A stretch of 64,000 bases of DNA from Xiphydria camelus (Eukaryota; Arthropoda; Insecta; Hymenoptera; Xiphydriidae). Position numbers and translations under genes: made by a program. Below the pieces are notes generated by a model. That model worked only from the letters and a program-made list of their open reading frames with translations. It did not search any database and was not told where the DNA came from. Below are positions 53,051 through 64,000 of the stretch, one piece after another. The first letter of the stretch is position 1. Each line of letters begins with the position of its first letter. The stretch lies in assembly GCA_963678675.1 (NCBI GenBank), contig OY783196.1:932501-996500 (forward strand). Direction: 5' to 3'.

Positions 53051-53972
53051 TATAAAAAAAATGAATCGAACCGAGACTTCCCGTGCGCGTGCATAACTCT
53101 GGTGAAAAAGTCTGTTTACATATACGGTTGGCAGAGAGCGAGCGCGCGGACTGCACGGTAGGCACGAAGCGATCGGGGGTCGCGACGTGTGAGCAGGTAC
53201 GCTGCCTCCTCTGCCAACTAGGGCTTCTCTCGGGGAAGAGATGGCTGCGGAGCGAGCGGAGGGAAGGGTGAAAGGGGCGTGGAGGGAGGAGACTGCTATA
53301 GAGAGATCGTAGAACCTGTGAAACGGCGGAGGAGCGTAGACGGAGCATCGTCGCGGACTATAGCACGCGGTTCAAAGTGGGAGAGAAGCGGAGCGCGGCC
53401 GTCCTCGAGCGACCGACCAGTCCCGAGTGAACGACCGTCCGGGTGAAGTCGGAGTTCCGAGTTTCGCGAGTCGATCGAAATCGCGCGGTGCGTATATTGA
53501 CGTGAAGATCTTATCCCGTATACAGTTGTTTCGAAAGTTTCTCATCGAGAGTGTCTTTGCCGCGTGGAAAGTGGCAGAGCAGTCGTTCTCTCCACGATGT
53601 AAAGTCCTATCATCGGGAGAGAGAGCGTAGAGTGGCCGCCGGGGCGTTCGTCCGCTCCACGGTTGTCGGCGTCGAGAAATTCACCGGCTTGACGTCTCGT
53701 CGCAAATACAGAGAAGTCGCCACGGAGGTGCGGTGAATCGACCCGTGAACGAGACGGTACACCGCGTGCGGATCTTCGCGAGTGGTAGTGGTGGTGGTGG
53801 TGGTGGTAGTGGTGCTGGTGCTGGTGCAGACGGATATCGTAGTCGAAAATCAGAGCCGAACAGTCGTTCCCCCTCTGATAAGTGGGTCATCGGGCGCGCG
53901 AGTGCGAAGCGAGCGAGATAGAGCGACGCGAGTCTCGTGAGAGGGAGGGACGGGGAAAGAGAGAAAAAAAGA

Positions 53973-54050
53973 ATGGCGTTGATGCTGGCGGTCCGCAAGT
54001 TTCTTAGCTGCTTCTGCTGCTACTGCTGCTGCGGCTGCTGTTGCGATTGA
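53973..54050 (+). CDS. Possible upstream ORF, cysteine-rich 25-residue peptide
   Basis: ATG GCG TTG ATG begins a 25-codon frame whose second half is almost all Cys (encoded by a TGC repeat), ending in Asp-stop. It lies 190 bases before the signal-peptide start of the next gene, in what is probably its 5' UTR. It could repress downstream initiation or simply reflect the (TGC)n repeat. No family is recognised. Confidence 0.25.
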   Translation: MALMLAVRKFLSCFCCYCCCGCCCD

Positions 54051-54239
54051 CGAGGTGCGGGCTCGGATTCAAGATGGCGATGATCGGCCAGGCCAGGATC
54101 TTACCGGTGTGCTCGCGTTGATCGGCGGAGTGCCGAAGACAGCGTCCTACGACCTTGACATTCCCCTGGACTACGATCGGTGTCCTTGGCGCGCACCAGC
54201 GCGAGTGCCTCGGTGCGTGGGGTTGATCGAGTCGGCCAG

Positions 54240-57200
54240 ATGGCGAATCCGAGGGGATCGTTGCTCCTCGTGGTGTCGTTGGGGCTCGTCGGATTGGCGG
54301 GTGAGTTTGAAAGAAGCGCCGTTCGATGATGAGACGAGTTTTTTTTTTCGTCTCTTCGCTATTCGCCGCACGTGCGTCTGCCTGCAAGGATATTCTTTAA
54401 GTTCGATGAAGAGAAAATCATGGAGCAACTATCGCTCGCGTCGGCGATGAGCGAATTTGACCACATATCGTGGGAGTATTGCGCGCGGTCAATGCACTTG
54501 GCGCGCGAGTCTACCGAGTTTCTTGATCGGCGCCGCGGGACATCGACGCCCGCACAGTCGAGGAGTCCGCGGGGAGACTTCAAAGGCCGCGCGAGCGAGC
54601 GTTCATCCGGGTTTGGGTGAATCGATCGGAATGGTAGAGTTGGCGTGGATTTTCTCACGAGGAAGGAATGTTATTCGATTGAAGTGACGTGTATCGGTGA
54701 ACGAATGATGAAATATTAATTGTTTTTATCAAATATTGTTATCGAAATCTCTGAAATCGAACACTCGACTACTTTGCCCGATGTATTTTTTCGTGCTGAT
54801 TTGAGAAATCATGAATTCAACGAGAAATTTCAAAGGAATATTGGGATATCGACGATTTCCTGTAAAAAAAAATCATTTTTTGTGCATAAAATCGCTGATA
54901 TCCTGTATTTCCTTCGAGGTGCGAACCCGATAACCGTGCGTTTCGTGGTCAGCGCGAAAAAATACATCGAACAGAGCGGTCGAGAGTTCGATTCCAGAGA
55001 TTTCGATTTTATCGAAAAATTGAAAAAAATACCAAGGCGGGACGATACCTCAAAGGAAGACTGAGATATTGCCGATTTTCTGTCTCTTGCTTTTCATTTG
55101 TTCATCACTCTGTGAGTCAACGACGCTCAATTCACCACCACGTCGCGAACCACCTCATGTGAAACGCGGATCTAACGCTTCCCATCGAGGTCCCTCGCGA
55201 GAACGACGCATGTGATAACGTATGTGGCGCGCGCGCGCAGGGGAAACTCCATTCCGCGGGTCCGCAGCCCGTACAGTCTGCGCTCTCGCGCGCGCGGCAC
55301 GCGCAATTACCTCTCGGTAAACTGGGGTATTTAACCGACAACCGCTCTGTAAACTGGGGTACAGTACGGAGTTCCCGTATAAACGCCGCTGTGTCGCGTA
55401 TGTCACCGCCTCTATGTACCTACTTAGCCCCACGAATGTATAATAGACGTACATTCGTACACGCGTGCACGCGCGTATAGATGAGTCGCGAACCGGTATC
55501 GCGACGGTCCGGTTACGCGAAAAGCGAAATAAGAGAAGATCGTCTCGTTCGATGGAAATAAATCGGTGTATTGGTCCGCGAAATAAAGGAACCTTAGTTC
55601 TCTCTTTCTCTCTCTCTAGGTGTATATCGTTTCATATAAACATTCATACGATATTTGAGAGCAGACTCTACGTGCTGCTTTCTTAAGAATAGTTTCGTCA
55701 TGACATCATCAGTTCGCCGTACACATCAGATTATTCAATAAATTGACTGAGCTGATTTTTGCTATAATACCAATATAATTATGTGAAAATTAATATATTT
55801 CCTCAAGAAATTTTCCTCGCAAATGTCATAACGGAGTATATTAATTTTTATAATCAACGAACCGGATAAAAATGGATCGTCTTGAAATCGAAAGCAAATA
55901 TCGAAGAAAAGTTTAAACAAAAAATGTTTCTCTATATTTTTACTATAAAAAAGCTACTCTTCATTTTGAGCACACCTTCACCGTGCTTCGAGATAATCGC
56001 GTTCAAAGTAAACGGAATCGGGCATCCATCCCACTTTGACCCTACACAATTATATGAAGTTTGATACAAATAACTTTGCAGTGTAGTAGGATGCGCGTGC
56101 ATCCGCGGCATTCCGATATAACCCGTCCCGATTAATAGAGCGTCGTAAAGTTGATCGGGCGCGAAGGTCGTTAAGTCGTAAGGATGCGCGGCGAGAACGA
56201 GAGATATAGATCTCAATTAGGGGTGAAGAAAGAGGAGCAGAGACGCGCGACGGTATATCGCGGCGAGGTGAGCGATGAAAGGCGTTGCGCGTATAGCTAC
56301 ACACGCGTATAACGATCGCTCGCCCGTATCCGGTGGAATATCTATACGCCAACGCGTGTGTTACAGTTAAACACTTTCTATTCGAGGATATCCGCGGTAA
56401 TTCGTCGTAGGTACACCGCCGAAGCGGCGGCGCGGATCGCGCCTTCGACGAATCGCCCGGCTATGTAGGCGGCTCGACGTGCCGCAGGACTGCGTCCGAT
56501 CGAAGAAAGTTCCTCCGCAGAGCTGACAGCGCTAAGGAGTTGCAGGGGAGCCGCGCAGGGACGAGGACCGCGGTGCTTTTTTCTTTCCCGGGGAAATATG
56601 GAACGAAACGCGTATATGAAAACGTTACCGCGTGCGCGAGCGAGGAGAAAGCTAATAGCGTCGCACGGTATTCGCGTACCTATGCGATGGTTTTACGTAT
56701 ACACTTTGTATTCTTAGCCGCGCCTGTACGTGTATACTACCGTTGCCAGCGACGAGTCGCGCGTAAGCGTGCGCTTCTCGCAAAGGGAATTTTATTCGCT
56801 ACAAGTAAAACCTTTCTTGCCCGGAATAAGATTCCACTTGCAGCGAATAGAACTCCATTTATTACCATACTTTTTGCTTGGACGAAGCGCAAAGAAGTGC
56901 GAGGAGACGATTCGGCGGGAATAACAGTCTCTCGCTGAACTTACCCGGCTTTACAGCGGGTTGAATATCGACAGGCGCATCCATCCGACGAGACTTTGTA
57001 TAATTTCCCGGTGACGGCAAGAGCCGAAGTCGTAATCGAGCGGAACGCTCAAGCGGGAAACCTCGATGGTTGAAACAGTTCGATTTCATTTCGATTTCGG
57101 CTTTCGGTGTCATCGCGAACTTGCGGGAAAACCCGGTGGAGGGGCGCAACCGGCCGAGTAAGTCATCGTACCTATACAACGGGTCGTACCCGCAGGGGAA

Positions 57201-60200
57201 AGTCGAGTAGCACACTTTTGATGGCCCTCGATTCCCGCGGTTGCCAACGACGGAACACAAGACGCAATGGGAGTAAGCGAATTGCAATTGCAGTCTCGAC
57301 ACTCGCGCACGCCTGTATACATAGTAGAGATCCATCCAGCGGCGTCACATCCATCGCGCGACGAAGACGGGCAACGGTGGCGATGCCGATGTGCGACGGG
57401 GCGCCTCACATCCGGCAGGCCAGTTTCGTCACTCGGACTTTCGCCCAACCGCGCGTACCGTGAAAGTGTCACGAAATCGCAACGCGCGTCATTATCATGC
57501 CGAAAGGCGTCGCGTCTCGTACACGAATTTCCACTTCCGTGTATCAACGGTTGCGTGATCGTACATTTTTGATCCGCCGTTCACATTTTTTCCTTGCACA
57601 GCTGTGCGCTGAGGTACTTGCCTCTTCGATCGTGCATCCATTAATACGCAGTCGTATTCCGAGATTTACTCAGTATTCTTCCGCGCGAGATAAGACGATC
57701 GAATCGCGAAGAATGCATCCGCGTGTCCCGCAGCGCGGCGGTTCGCCGGCGAAAAGAATAAATATTGGGCCGGAATGGAGTCCCGTTACGCCTGCCGTTA
57801 TCGCCTCGAGAGAGACTCGCGGCGTGGCCTACGCGCGCCGCGCTCTTCTACACGGGTGTAACCCTCTCTCGGTGTGTTTCTCGCTCGTACTCGGTCGCTG
57901 GTTCGCGTGCGCCGCGATGATCGCGCAATTAACGCGTAAAGTGGAATGCGGCGGCGGGTGAAATGACGATAATTAATTAGCGATTCGATGCTGCTACATA
58001 CCCGATTCCCCGAATGCATTCCCCGGTCGATCGATGTACGTCGAGCCTCTCAGTCTTCGTCAAATCGACATTCGCCGGAACCGCGGTCATTACCACGCCT
58101 CCGACGTCCTCGTACCGTTCCCGAGGCGTGATTCGCATCGAAAATTGCCTTACAGGTGATTCCCAAGTCGGCGAGCCTACGCTCGCGTCGTAGAATAACG
58201 TTCCGCCGACTCACCTAGATTCTCACGACTCTTATTCTCCTCCGTGGCTCGCGTGAGCGCAGACTCCGGGCTGAAACCGTAAGCGTGATGACGGTTACTA
58301 CGTACGTAGTGGCGTGGAATCCGCGCGGTTGGGTTATATTATAAAAAAAAGGGGGGGGGGGGGCGACGAAGGAAACGACGCTTCGCACGGCTATGCGCGA
58401 TCGTTGGAACCGGAGCGATTACTTTAATTGCGACGCGAAAAATCATCTTATCGCTCGACGAGTAATTAGCGTCGGATCGGCAGCGATGACGGCCTCGAAA
58501 CGGACGATAAAGGCCTGAGCACACAGAACGCGAACTCACCGCGCGGCCTTACCGCGCGAAATTTGTAGCAAGTAATGTTGCATTATCCCAGTCAAACAGA
58601 AGGCGGCCTGCCGCGGCGGACAAGTAGAGTTCGCGGCGGACAGCAAAATTTTACAGAGTTCGCGCGGCAGAGACCATCCTTGATACCTGAGTACGGCACG
58701 CCAGGTAGGCGCATGGTGCAAATGGGTTGTAGTACAGGGCCCCCTTTCTCGAGTCACTCGCAGGAGAAACGTATACGTTTCTTAGCGAGTAGACCAATCA
58801 GGACCCCCGCAACAACGGAATACTTGATCCTGATTGGTCTATTGGCTAAGTGCACGCAAGGATACGAGCGAGTTCGAGAAAGGGGGCCCAGGCTGCTAAT
58901 GAGTTCACAGTCCCGTGACGACATAAGAATCTTAACTCCGTTTGTGCGGAATTGATTGCGTTTTGCCACTTAAAAATGATGTAGTCAACTGATGGCATCC
59001 CATTTGAAGTGCGTTAGTCACATTTAGCTAAAGATCAATTTTTCAAGTGAAGGGTTATAGCACTTCCAGTGATCCAAAATCACTAATCAAATATTTTTTC
59101 ACCTGATACAAAAAAAGTCGTGGCTGAAAGGGTTAAATGTATAATTTATCGTTTCTCCTTTTCAAAATTGAAGTTATGAAAATGTTAAGACCAAGCAGGG
59201 GCTGTGGCTTATAATATAATTAATGTATAATTTCCCGGAACCGCTAGCCGTCGGCTACTTAATCCACTTATAATTAGAAGTAGCGACGAATTCCGACCGA
59301 TGGTCTATCGGAAAACTAGGAAACCCTAACAACCACCACTCGGTCCAGTTATAGTCCAAGAGCCAGAGCCAAAAAAAATCTGAATTTACTAAGCCTAGTT
59401 TTTTATAGTTTATTACAATGGTTGTGTAGACAAACATACTGCGAATGTGTATGTCAAGCGAAACTTAGAACAGGTGTCTCAGAGACGCCAGCGAAGTTGT
59501 CATTCCTGCCGAGGTAATAAAATGAATTTACTAAGGCTGAAAATCGATATACAACTTGTATATTGCATATAAATAAAAGTTAAGACAGTCAGTCAGTTAA
59601 ATGTGGGGACGGAGCTAGTCAGTCGGCCGCAATGTATGTGCAAAAAATAAATACTGTGCAGTTCGTTTACTACGCTTCAAAACTTTTGTGAGGGTATTAA
59701 ATGTTATATCAAACATAAACAAAATGGTCAGTCATCGATTTTGTGGGACAACGCCCGTCAGTCAGCAAAAAAAGAAAAGAAAATTTCGTTCATGGTTCAT
59801 GGCGTCCAGAACATGGCACCATTAGAATAAAACCAAACAAATTTAGAAAGGCATTTTTTAATAAAATTGAATATATATTTAAATATTTAAATGTTATGGA
59901 GCAATGGAGTTGTATCGATGATACCCCATCTCAGCATTTCTGGTTTGTTTCCTGCAGGTACAACTAACCCCTCGCGGTGATAGGGGTTAGGGGTCAATTG
60001 ACCGTCCTTGATACCTGAGTACTGCACGACAGGTAGACGCATGGTGCATATGGTGCAATAATACCCCCGCAACCGACCTGTGCAGTTTGTCGCTCCGAAA
60101 TCGGTCGTAGTAGAGGCAGGCGGTATGGGGCAGGTCAGAATGAGTCATTTCCTACAGTGCCCACGGTAATAAATACCGTTATATTTCGAAGCTCCTTTGA

Positions 60201-63200
60201 CGCATCTCAAATTTACCGACAGAAGCCCGAACGTGGTATGTAAAAAACGTTCGTCAACGCTGGACACATGCAATTGAGAGACAACAGTTTTTGCGTGCTT
60301 TGTCGCTCCGAAATCGGTCGACGGTATGGGACAGGTCAAAACGAATCATTTCCTGCTTTTACAATAGTCATAAATCAACAATCATAGTCATCTGTATAGT
60401 CAGGATGACGCAAGTCATACGGAAAACTGCACTCCCGCACAAAATCAATACATTTTTATTATTTTATTCTCTTTCACCACTCATTTTGCCTCTTTCCGCG
60501 CGCGAACTCTGTAAAATTTTACAAACGGTTCGCTGTGGTTCGCTGTCTGCCGCGAACTGTACTGGTCCGCCGCGGCAGGCCGCCTTCTGTTTGACTATGA
60601 TAATGCGACATTACTCGCTACAAAGTTCGCGGGAGTCGAGCGGCCCAGTCCGTGCTGTCTGTGTGACAGGGTCTTTCCATTGTTATAGAGTTCGCACCGC
60701 GCGGTAAGGCCGCGCGGTGAGTCCGCGTTCTGTGTGCTCAGGCCTTAAACGCGTTCGCAGCCCGCGTGACGCCGCGGTGCAACGAACGATCCCGGTTCCG
60801 ATTCGAACGCAAAGAGAGGCTCTCGACCCGAAAGAGTCGCGCCAGGTGATAGTCCACTTTCTCCGCGACCGATCGCGGTGTTCCCGTGGGCACACGCGGG
60901 AAGTCGTTCTCCACGCTCCCTTGTCCGGAGAACGTCGCGCTCGGTCAGCCGGATCAGTAGCTCCTCGTGTGGCGTACATTCGGGCCAGCGATCGCGAATC
61001 ATCGCGGCCCGGCGATGCGATTTCACTCGAATTCTTTCATGCGCGACGTTGGACTTGACGTGTCCGATTAGACCTATAAATATTATCAATGTGTGTAATC
61101 GAATATTATTCGGATCAAATACATTCGAATCAAATAAACGTGCTCTTTCGGTGAAATAAACTATTTTCTTTTCAGTGTAGGATCGCGACTAAACCTTCCA
61201 GCGCGCGTCTTCGCGAATTCGCCGCGCGCTCGTTATACACCTCCGGCGATTCGCCGTTAGGTATACGCCGCGGTAACGTTGCGTAATAACGAAAAGCGCG
61301 GAGCCCGACGGCCGTGGCCGAATCGAAGGTTCGGCTTCACCGCGCGCGCGCGCGAGACCTCGACCGAGACCCGGAGAACGCGTGCCACGAGGCCTTCGCT
61401 TCGCCGTGGCTACCTCCGCATCGCGCGATCGATGTCCGCGATCCGTCGCGTTGCGCTAACGGTGCGCGGTTCCCGGACAATCCGCGGTCCCGGTTCGTTT
61501 GACGGTTTCGTCGCGATTACTCAACGCGCGACCGTCGCTGCAGGCGACGCGTGTGCGCGCATCGAGAGTCGAGCCCCGCGCGACTCATCGCTCTCGGCTG
61601 ATGGAATCCGCGATTCGGGTCGACGAACTCTGGCGCGGACGGCGTCGAAAGGCGAAAGGCGTCGGTGACCGAGTGTGTCGTATAATAATTTCATACACTC
61701 GCGTCACGTCCGACGGTCGGCGGCGTCAGCGACCGGGACGCCGCGACGGATACGCCACGCCGCGTCGCTTCGAGAATGTCGACCTCTCGCGCGCGCATAC
61801 CGTTTCGAGAGCCGCGCTGGCGAACCTTGCGATTTTTTTTCTTCTCGTTCTCTTCGGCTCTCCCGTTCCGAGGCGCGAGGATCGGGTTTTTCGTGTCTTC
61901 GCGACGACGAGCTCCGCTTCCTGTCGACTCCGAAGGACGTGCAGCGCGCGGCGACACTCGTCGAGTCCATTTCAGGGGCGATTTCCCGTCGGTACTTTTG
62001 CAGCAGCGACACGTGCGCCCTGCGACGTCTTCTTCTTCGTGAGACGCGTACGCGGATATGCGGTCTCACGTCCGTCCCGCGTTTCGTCCTTCGAACGCCA
62101 TACGCGGGCCTGAACGACATAGAAACTATTTAGACAACTGCAAAAAAGAAGACAGCTTCTCAATCGAGATTCGCACCGACGAGCTTACGTCACTTTCAGG
62201 AGTCCTGGCGATACGAAATGACCAGACGTCAGCTGGTTCCCCACCCGACGACGTGGTACTCAGCGCCAGCGCGTACAGCGGTCCCGAGAGAACCGCCGAT
62301 GCCCTCTCGCGCGAGGGATCCTCCAAGCTTCAGCGAACTCAGCCAGCCCTGCAGTTGGAAAGTTCGAAGAGCTCCGTGAACGGTCACGACAGCCAGGAGT
62401 CGCGGCCGTTCGTCTTCGAGGGCTCTGACCGCGACGAGGCCGTCGACGCCCTTGTCTCTTCGAAACACGTGGATCAGATCGACGGGAACAACATCGAGGT
62501 GAAACCCGGCGAGTACTTCCAGTGAGGATCCCTTCGATTTTTATCGTCCGCTCTGTTATCGCGAGGCCCGAGCGCGCCAGTTCACACGTCGACGCGCGCT
62601 CTTTCCAGAAACATCGCGCCGACGAAGAGCGAAAGCGCGTCGGGGGAAGGACGAGGGGCTCCGCAGGGACGCGATCTCTCGTCGGAGCCCCTAACGCCGG
62701 CCGGTTCCCACGACCAACAGCCACATCCTTCGCGGCCGACAGGCCGTCAAAATCGCCGCGAGATGCCGAGGATCTATAGCGAGCACGCGCCACCGCCGAT
62801 TCTGCAGACCGCCTCGCCGTCCGGCAATCGGCAGCCGAATCCCGACATTCAGGACATCATCACGGGGATAGTCAAGCTGTTGAACGGCAACGTGAACGTG
62901 GCCGCCAATACGGTCCGTCCGCTGAGACCGATTCAGCCTACCAGGTGAGTTGCGACGGAAGGAGTGTAGCTGAAAACGCGAGGTCAATTATTATCGGATG
63001 TGCAGAATCAATAACAGGGGGCCCCCGAGAATTTCGGACTTACCTCCACTTCCGCCCGACTTCAACACACCCGGGATGAACCCCCCACCCCCGCCGGACT
63101 ATCCTTACCCCTTCGAGAAGCCACCGGCGCCGGAGAGACCGTCCGTCAATCGGCTGCCGCCGGAGCGACCTGTCAGCCCGTTCATCAACGGGGTTCCCTT

Positions 63201-64000
63201 GCCGGAGCAGATCGTCCCTCAGGGTGGCAGGCCCTGGAACAGACCCTACAGACCAGGTTAGTCTGCGGAACAAGCGATATTCGCTCGTTCCCATTGAATT
63301 CACGCATCTGATTGTCTTCTTGCCTCAGGTGGCACCAGGCGACCAATTCCGCCGTACAAACCGTTACCGCCACTCGAGTCCTCCTCGTTCTTCGAGAAGG
63401 AGCGACCGGAGACGGAAAAACGTCCCGAGAAGCCGCACTTCGAATTAAAGCCGGACGCGCCGACGAAGCACTCCGATTCGGGTGGGAAGGTCGAAACCGA
63501 GAACGTCGTTCGATTGAAAAATTCGAGCCACGGAGTTGATAATCCCGGAGGTGATGTCTCGGGAACGAGAGAACCGACACCGCAGACGGTGGGAAACTCG
63601 TCGAACGTTTCACCGAATCGTACGATCGCTAAGAAGCCTCAGAAGTATCAGCCTCCCTCCAAGGATGATAAAGTAATAGACGAGAACACTCTGATCCTCG
63701 GTTCCGATCCGCTGTCTTATCCCATTCCGAATCACGAGACGAACGAAGACGACTCGTCCAAACTGACGACACCTGCGGAGAATCAAACCGTTACCAAGAA
63801 GAAGGACAAACCGAAGGAAGACGCGGTGAGCGTTCCCCCGGTGACTCCGTCGACCACCTCGCGAATCGCGTCGCAAACCACCCTGAACGTCGAGACCAGC
63901 TCGTCGGTTCAGGTGATCGAGCCCACGCCACCGACGAGCGAGATCGTCCCTACGATGGTTTCGCCGGGTGGTGAGGCTGCGAAGGATCGGACGTCGTCGA
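54240..64000 (+). CDS. Secreted proline-rich protein of unknown family, 5' part (runs off window)
   Basis: Exons are 54240-54300, 62200-62521, 62609-62944, 63006-63256 and 63329 to beyond 64000. The first encodes a signal peptide (MANPRGSLLLVVSLGLVGLA) ending in a strong donor, CGG|GTGAGT. Its phase fits the 62200 acceptor exactly (G + GA gives Gly), joining LVGLA to GVLAIRND. Joining exon 1 to exon 2 across 7.9 kb is inference; exons 2-5 are firm, with four consistent phases. The product has an acidic Ser-rich segment, then DIQDIITGIVKLLNGNVNVA, then Pro-rich blocks (PPLPPDFNTPGMNPPPPPDY, PFINGVPLPEQIVPQ), then a Ser/Thr/Lys-rich region with likely N-glycosylation sites (NSS, NRT, NQT). It looks extracellular or the ectodomain of a membrane protein. 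I do not recognise the family. Confidence 0.75.
54720..55064 (+). other. AT-rich open frame of 114 codons with internal direct repeat, status unclear
   Basis: The frame encodes a Lys/Ile/Phe-rich sequence (VRFVVSAKKYIEQSG, DFIEKLKKIPRRDD) with no recognised domain. A 33-base direct repeat (CAAAGGAATATTGGGATATC at 54831 and CAAAGGAAGACTGAGATATT at 55051) straddles the end of the frame, suggesting a transposon or satellite remnant rather than a gene. Confidence 0.25.
55784..55872 (+). repeat. Dispersed AT-rich repeat copy
   Basis: About 90 bases aligning with 52909-52998, both starting GAAAATTAAT and containing ATATTTCCTCA-GAAATTT and TATATTAATTTT. The terminal repeats of the other copy are not evident here. 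Confidence 0.65.
58343..58363 (+). repeat. Poly-A / poly-G homopolymer pair
   Basis: Eight A bases followed directly by thirteen G bases, just upstream of the Harbinger-like element. Confidence 0.9.
58511..60745. mobile_element. PIF/Harbinger-like element, 2.2 kb, no intact transposase
   Basis: The ends AGGCCTGAGCACACAGAACG are repeated inverted at the right end and flanked by TAA on both sides (58508-58510 and 60746-60748). The inverted arms extend through CCGCGCGGCCTTACCGCGCG and GTCAAACAGAAGGCGGCCTG to about 58670 and back to about 60490; the left arm lacks roughly 75 bases present in the right. The interior has internal direct repeats (CCTTGATACCTGAGTAC at about 58679 and 60006; TGTCGCTCCGAAATCGGTCG at about 60089 and 60300) but no open frame resembling a transposase. 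The family call rests on the 3-bp TAA duplication. Confidence 0.8.
58737..58889. mobile_element. Nested inverted-repeat element inside the 2.2-kb element
   Basis: GGGCCCCCTTTCTCGA and TCGAGAAAGGGGGCCC bound a 153-base segment with a further inner pair, AGACCAATCAGGA and TCCTGATTGGTCT. No target duplication is clear. Confidence 0.55.

Larger units (their letters stand above)
43430..53972. other. GC-rich 10.5-kb intergenic stretch with MITEs
   Basis: I find no supported gene. The Cdk4 5' UTR and promoter lie at its left end (a CTCAG|GTAGAG junction-like site occurs about 20 bases before the Cdk4 ATG). Long frames such as the 363-codon one at 45465-46556 or the 352-codon one at 48773-49831 are compositional. 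The rest consists of microsatellites and inverted-repeat elements, listed separately. The right end carries the probable 5' UTR of the secreted-protein gene. Confidence 0.5.
54301..62199. other. Putative 7.9-kb first intron of the secreted-protein gene
   Basis: No further exon is supported here. The stretch contains a 114-codon AT-rich open frame (54720-55064), a repeat copy at 55784-55872, a homopolymer pair at 58343-58363 and the large Harbinger-like element at 58511-60745. The rest alternates GC-rich and AT-rich noncoding DNA. Confidence 0.5.

Noticed and set aside
54986..54998. tRNA B-box-like GAGTTCGATTCC
   Set aside because: No matching A box or cloverleaf can be formed around it.
59743..59967. 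74-codon frame inside the Harbinger-like element as a transposase remnant
   Set aside because: No DDE, Myb-like or other transposase motif is visible in this or neighbouring frames.

Overview
This is eukaryotic, almost certainly insect, nuclear DNA. The genes have short introns with canonical GT..AG borders, and their products match animal families. CpG-dense noncoding stretches sit beside AT-rich gene bodies, which fits Hymenoptera (an ant or bee); that placement is inference. There is no prokaryotic, plasmid or CRISPR signal. Seven protein-coding genes are supported. I built their exon models by hand from splice sites and checked reading phase at every junction.

Layout: 1-7265 is noncoding upstream or intronic DNA of a pyruvate dehydrogenase kinase gene and holds a 1.4-kb fold-back element with a 6-bp target duplication. 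7266-9180 (+) carries six Pdk exons, with the N-terminal exon missing. 9181-14239 is the convergent 3' flank of Pdk and of atos. 14240-19475 (-) is a complete eight-exon Atos/FAM214 gene. 19.5-37.2 kb is a long CpG-rich, repeat-dotted stretch with no gene I can support. 37.3-43.4 kb is a compact housekeeping cluster: TMA7 (-), dihydrofolate reductase (+), HINT (-) and CDK4/6 (-). TMA7 and DHFR are divergent; DHFR and HINT are convergent and share a palindromic polyadenylation signal. 43.4-54 kb is again GC-rich and rich in MITEs. 54240-64000 (+) is the 5' part of a gene for a secreted proline-rich protein of unknown function; its signal-peptide exon lies about 7.9 kb upstream of the next exon, and the gene runs off the window.

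The most distinctive content is the set of inverted-repeat elements: a long-arm fold-back element, PIF/Harbinger-like elements with TTA/TAA duplications (one in the TMA7/DHFR promoter, one 2.2 kb long in the intron of the secreted-protein gene), a mariner-like MITE, paired palindromic MITEs, and a duplicated stem-loop element. The genes do not form an operon or a pathway cluster. Pdk (fuel choice), DHFR (folate and thymidylate), CDK4 (G1 control) and TMA7 (translation) are ordinary growth and metabolism genes that happen to be neighbours.
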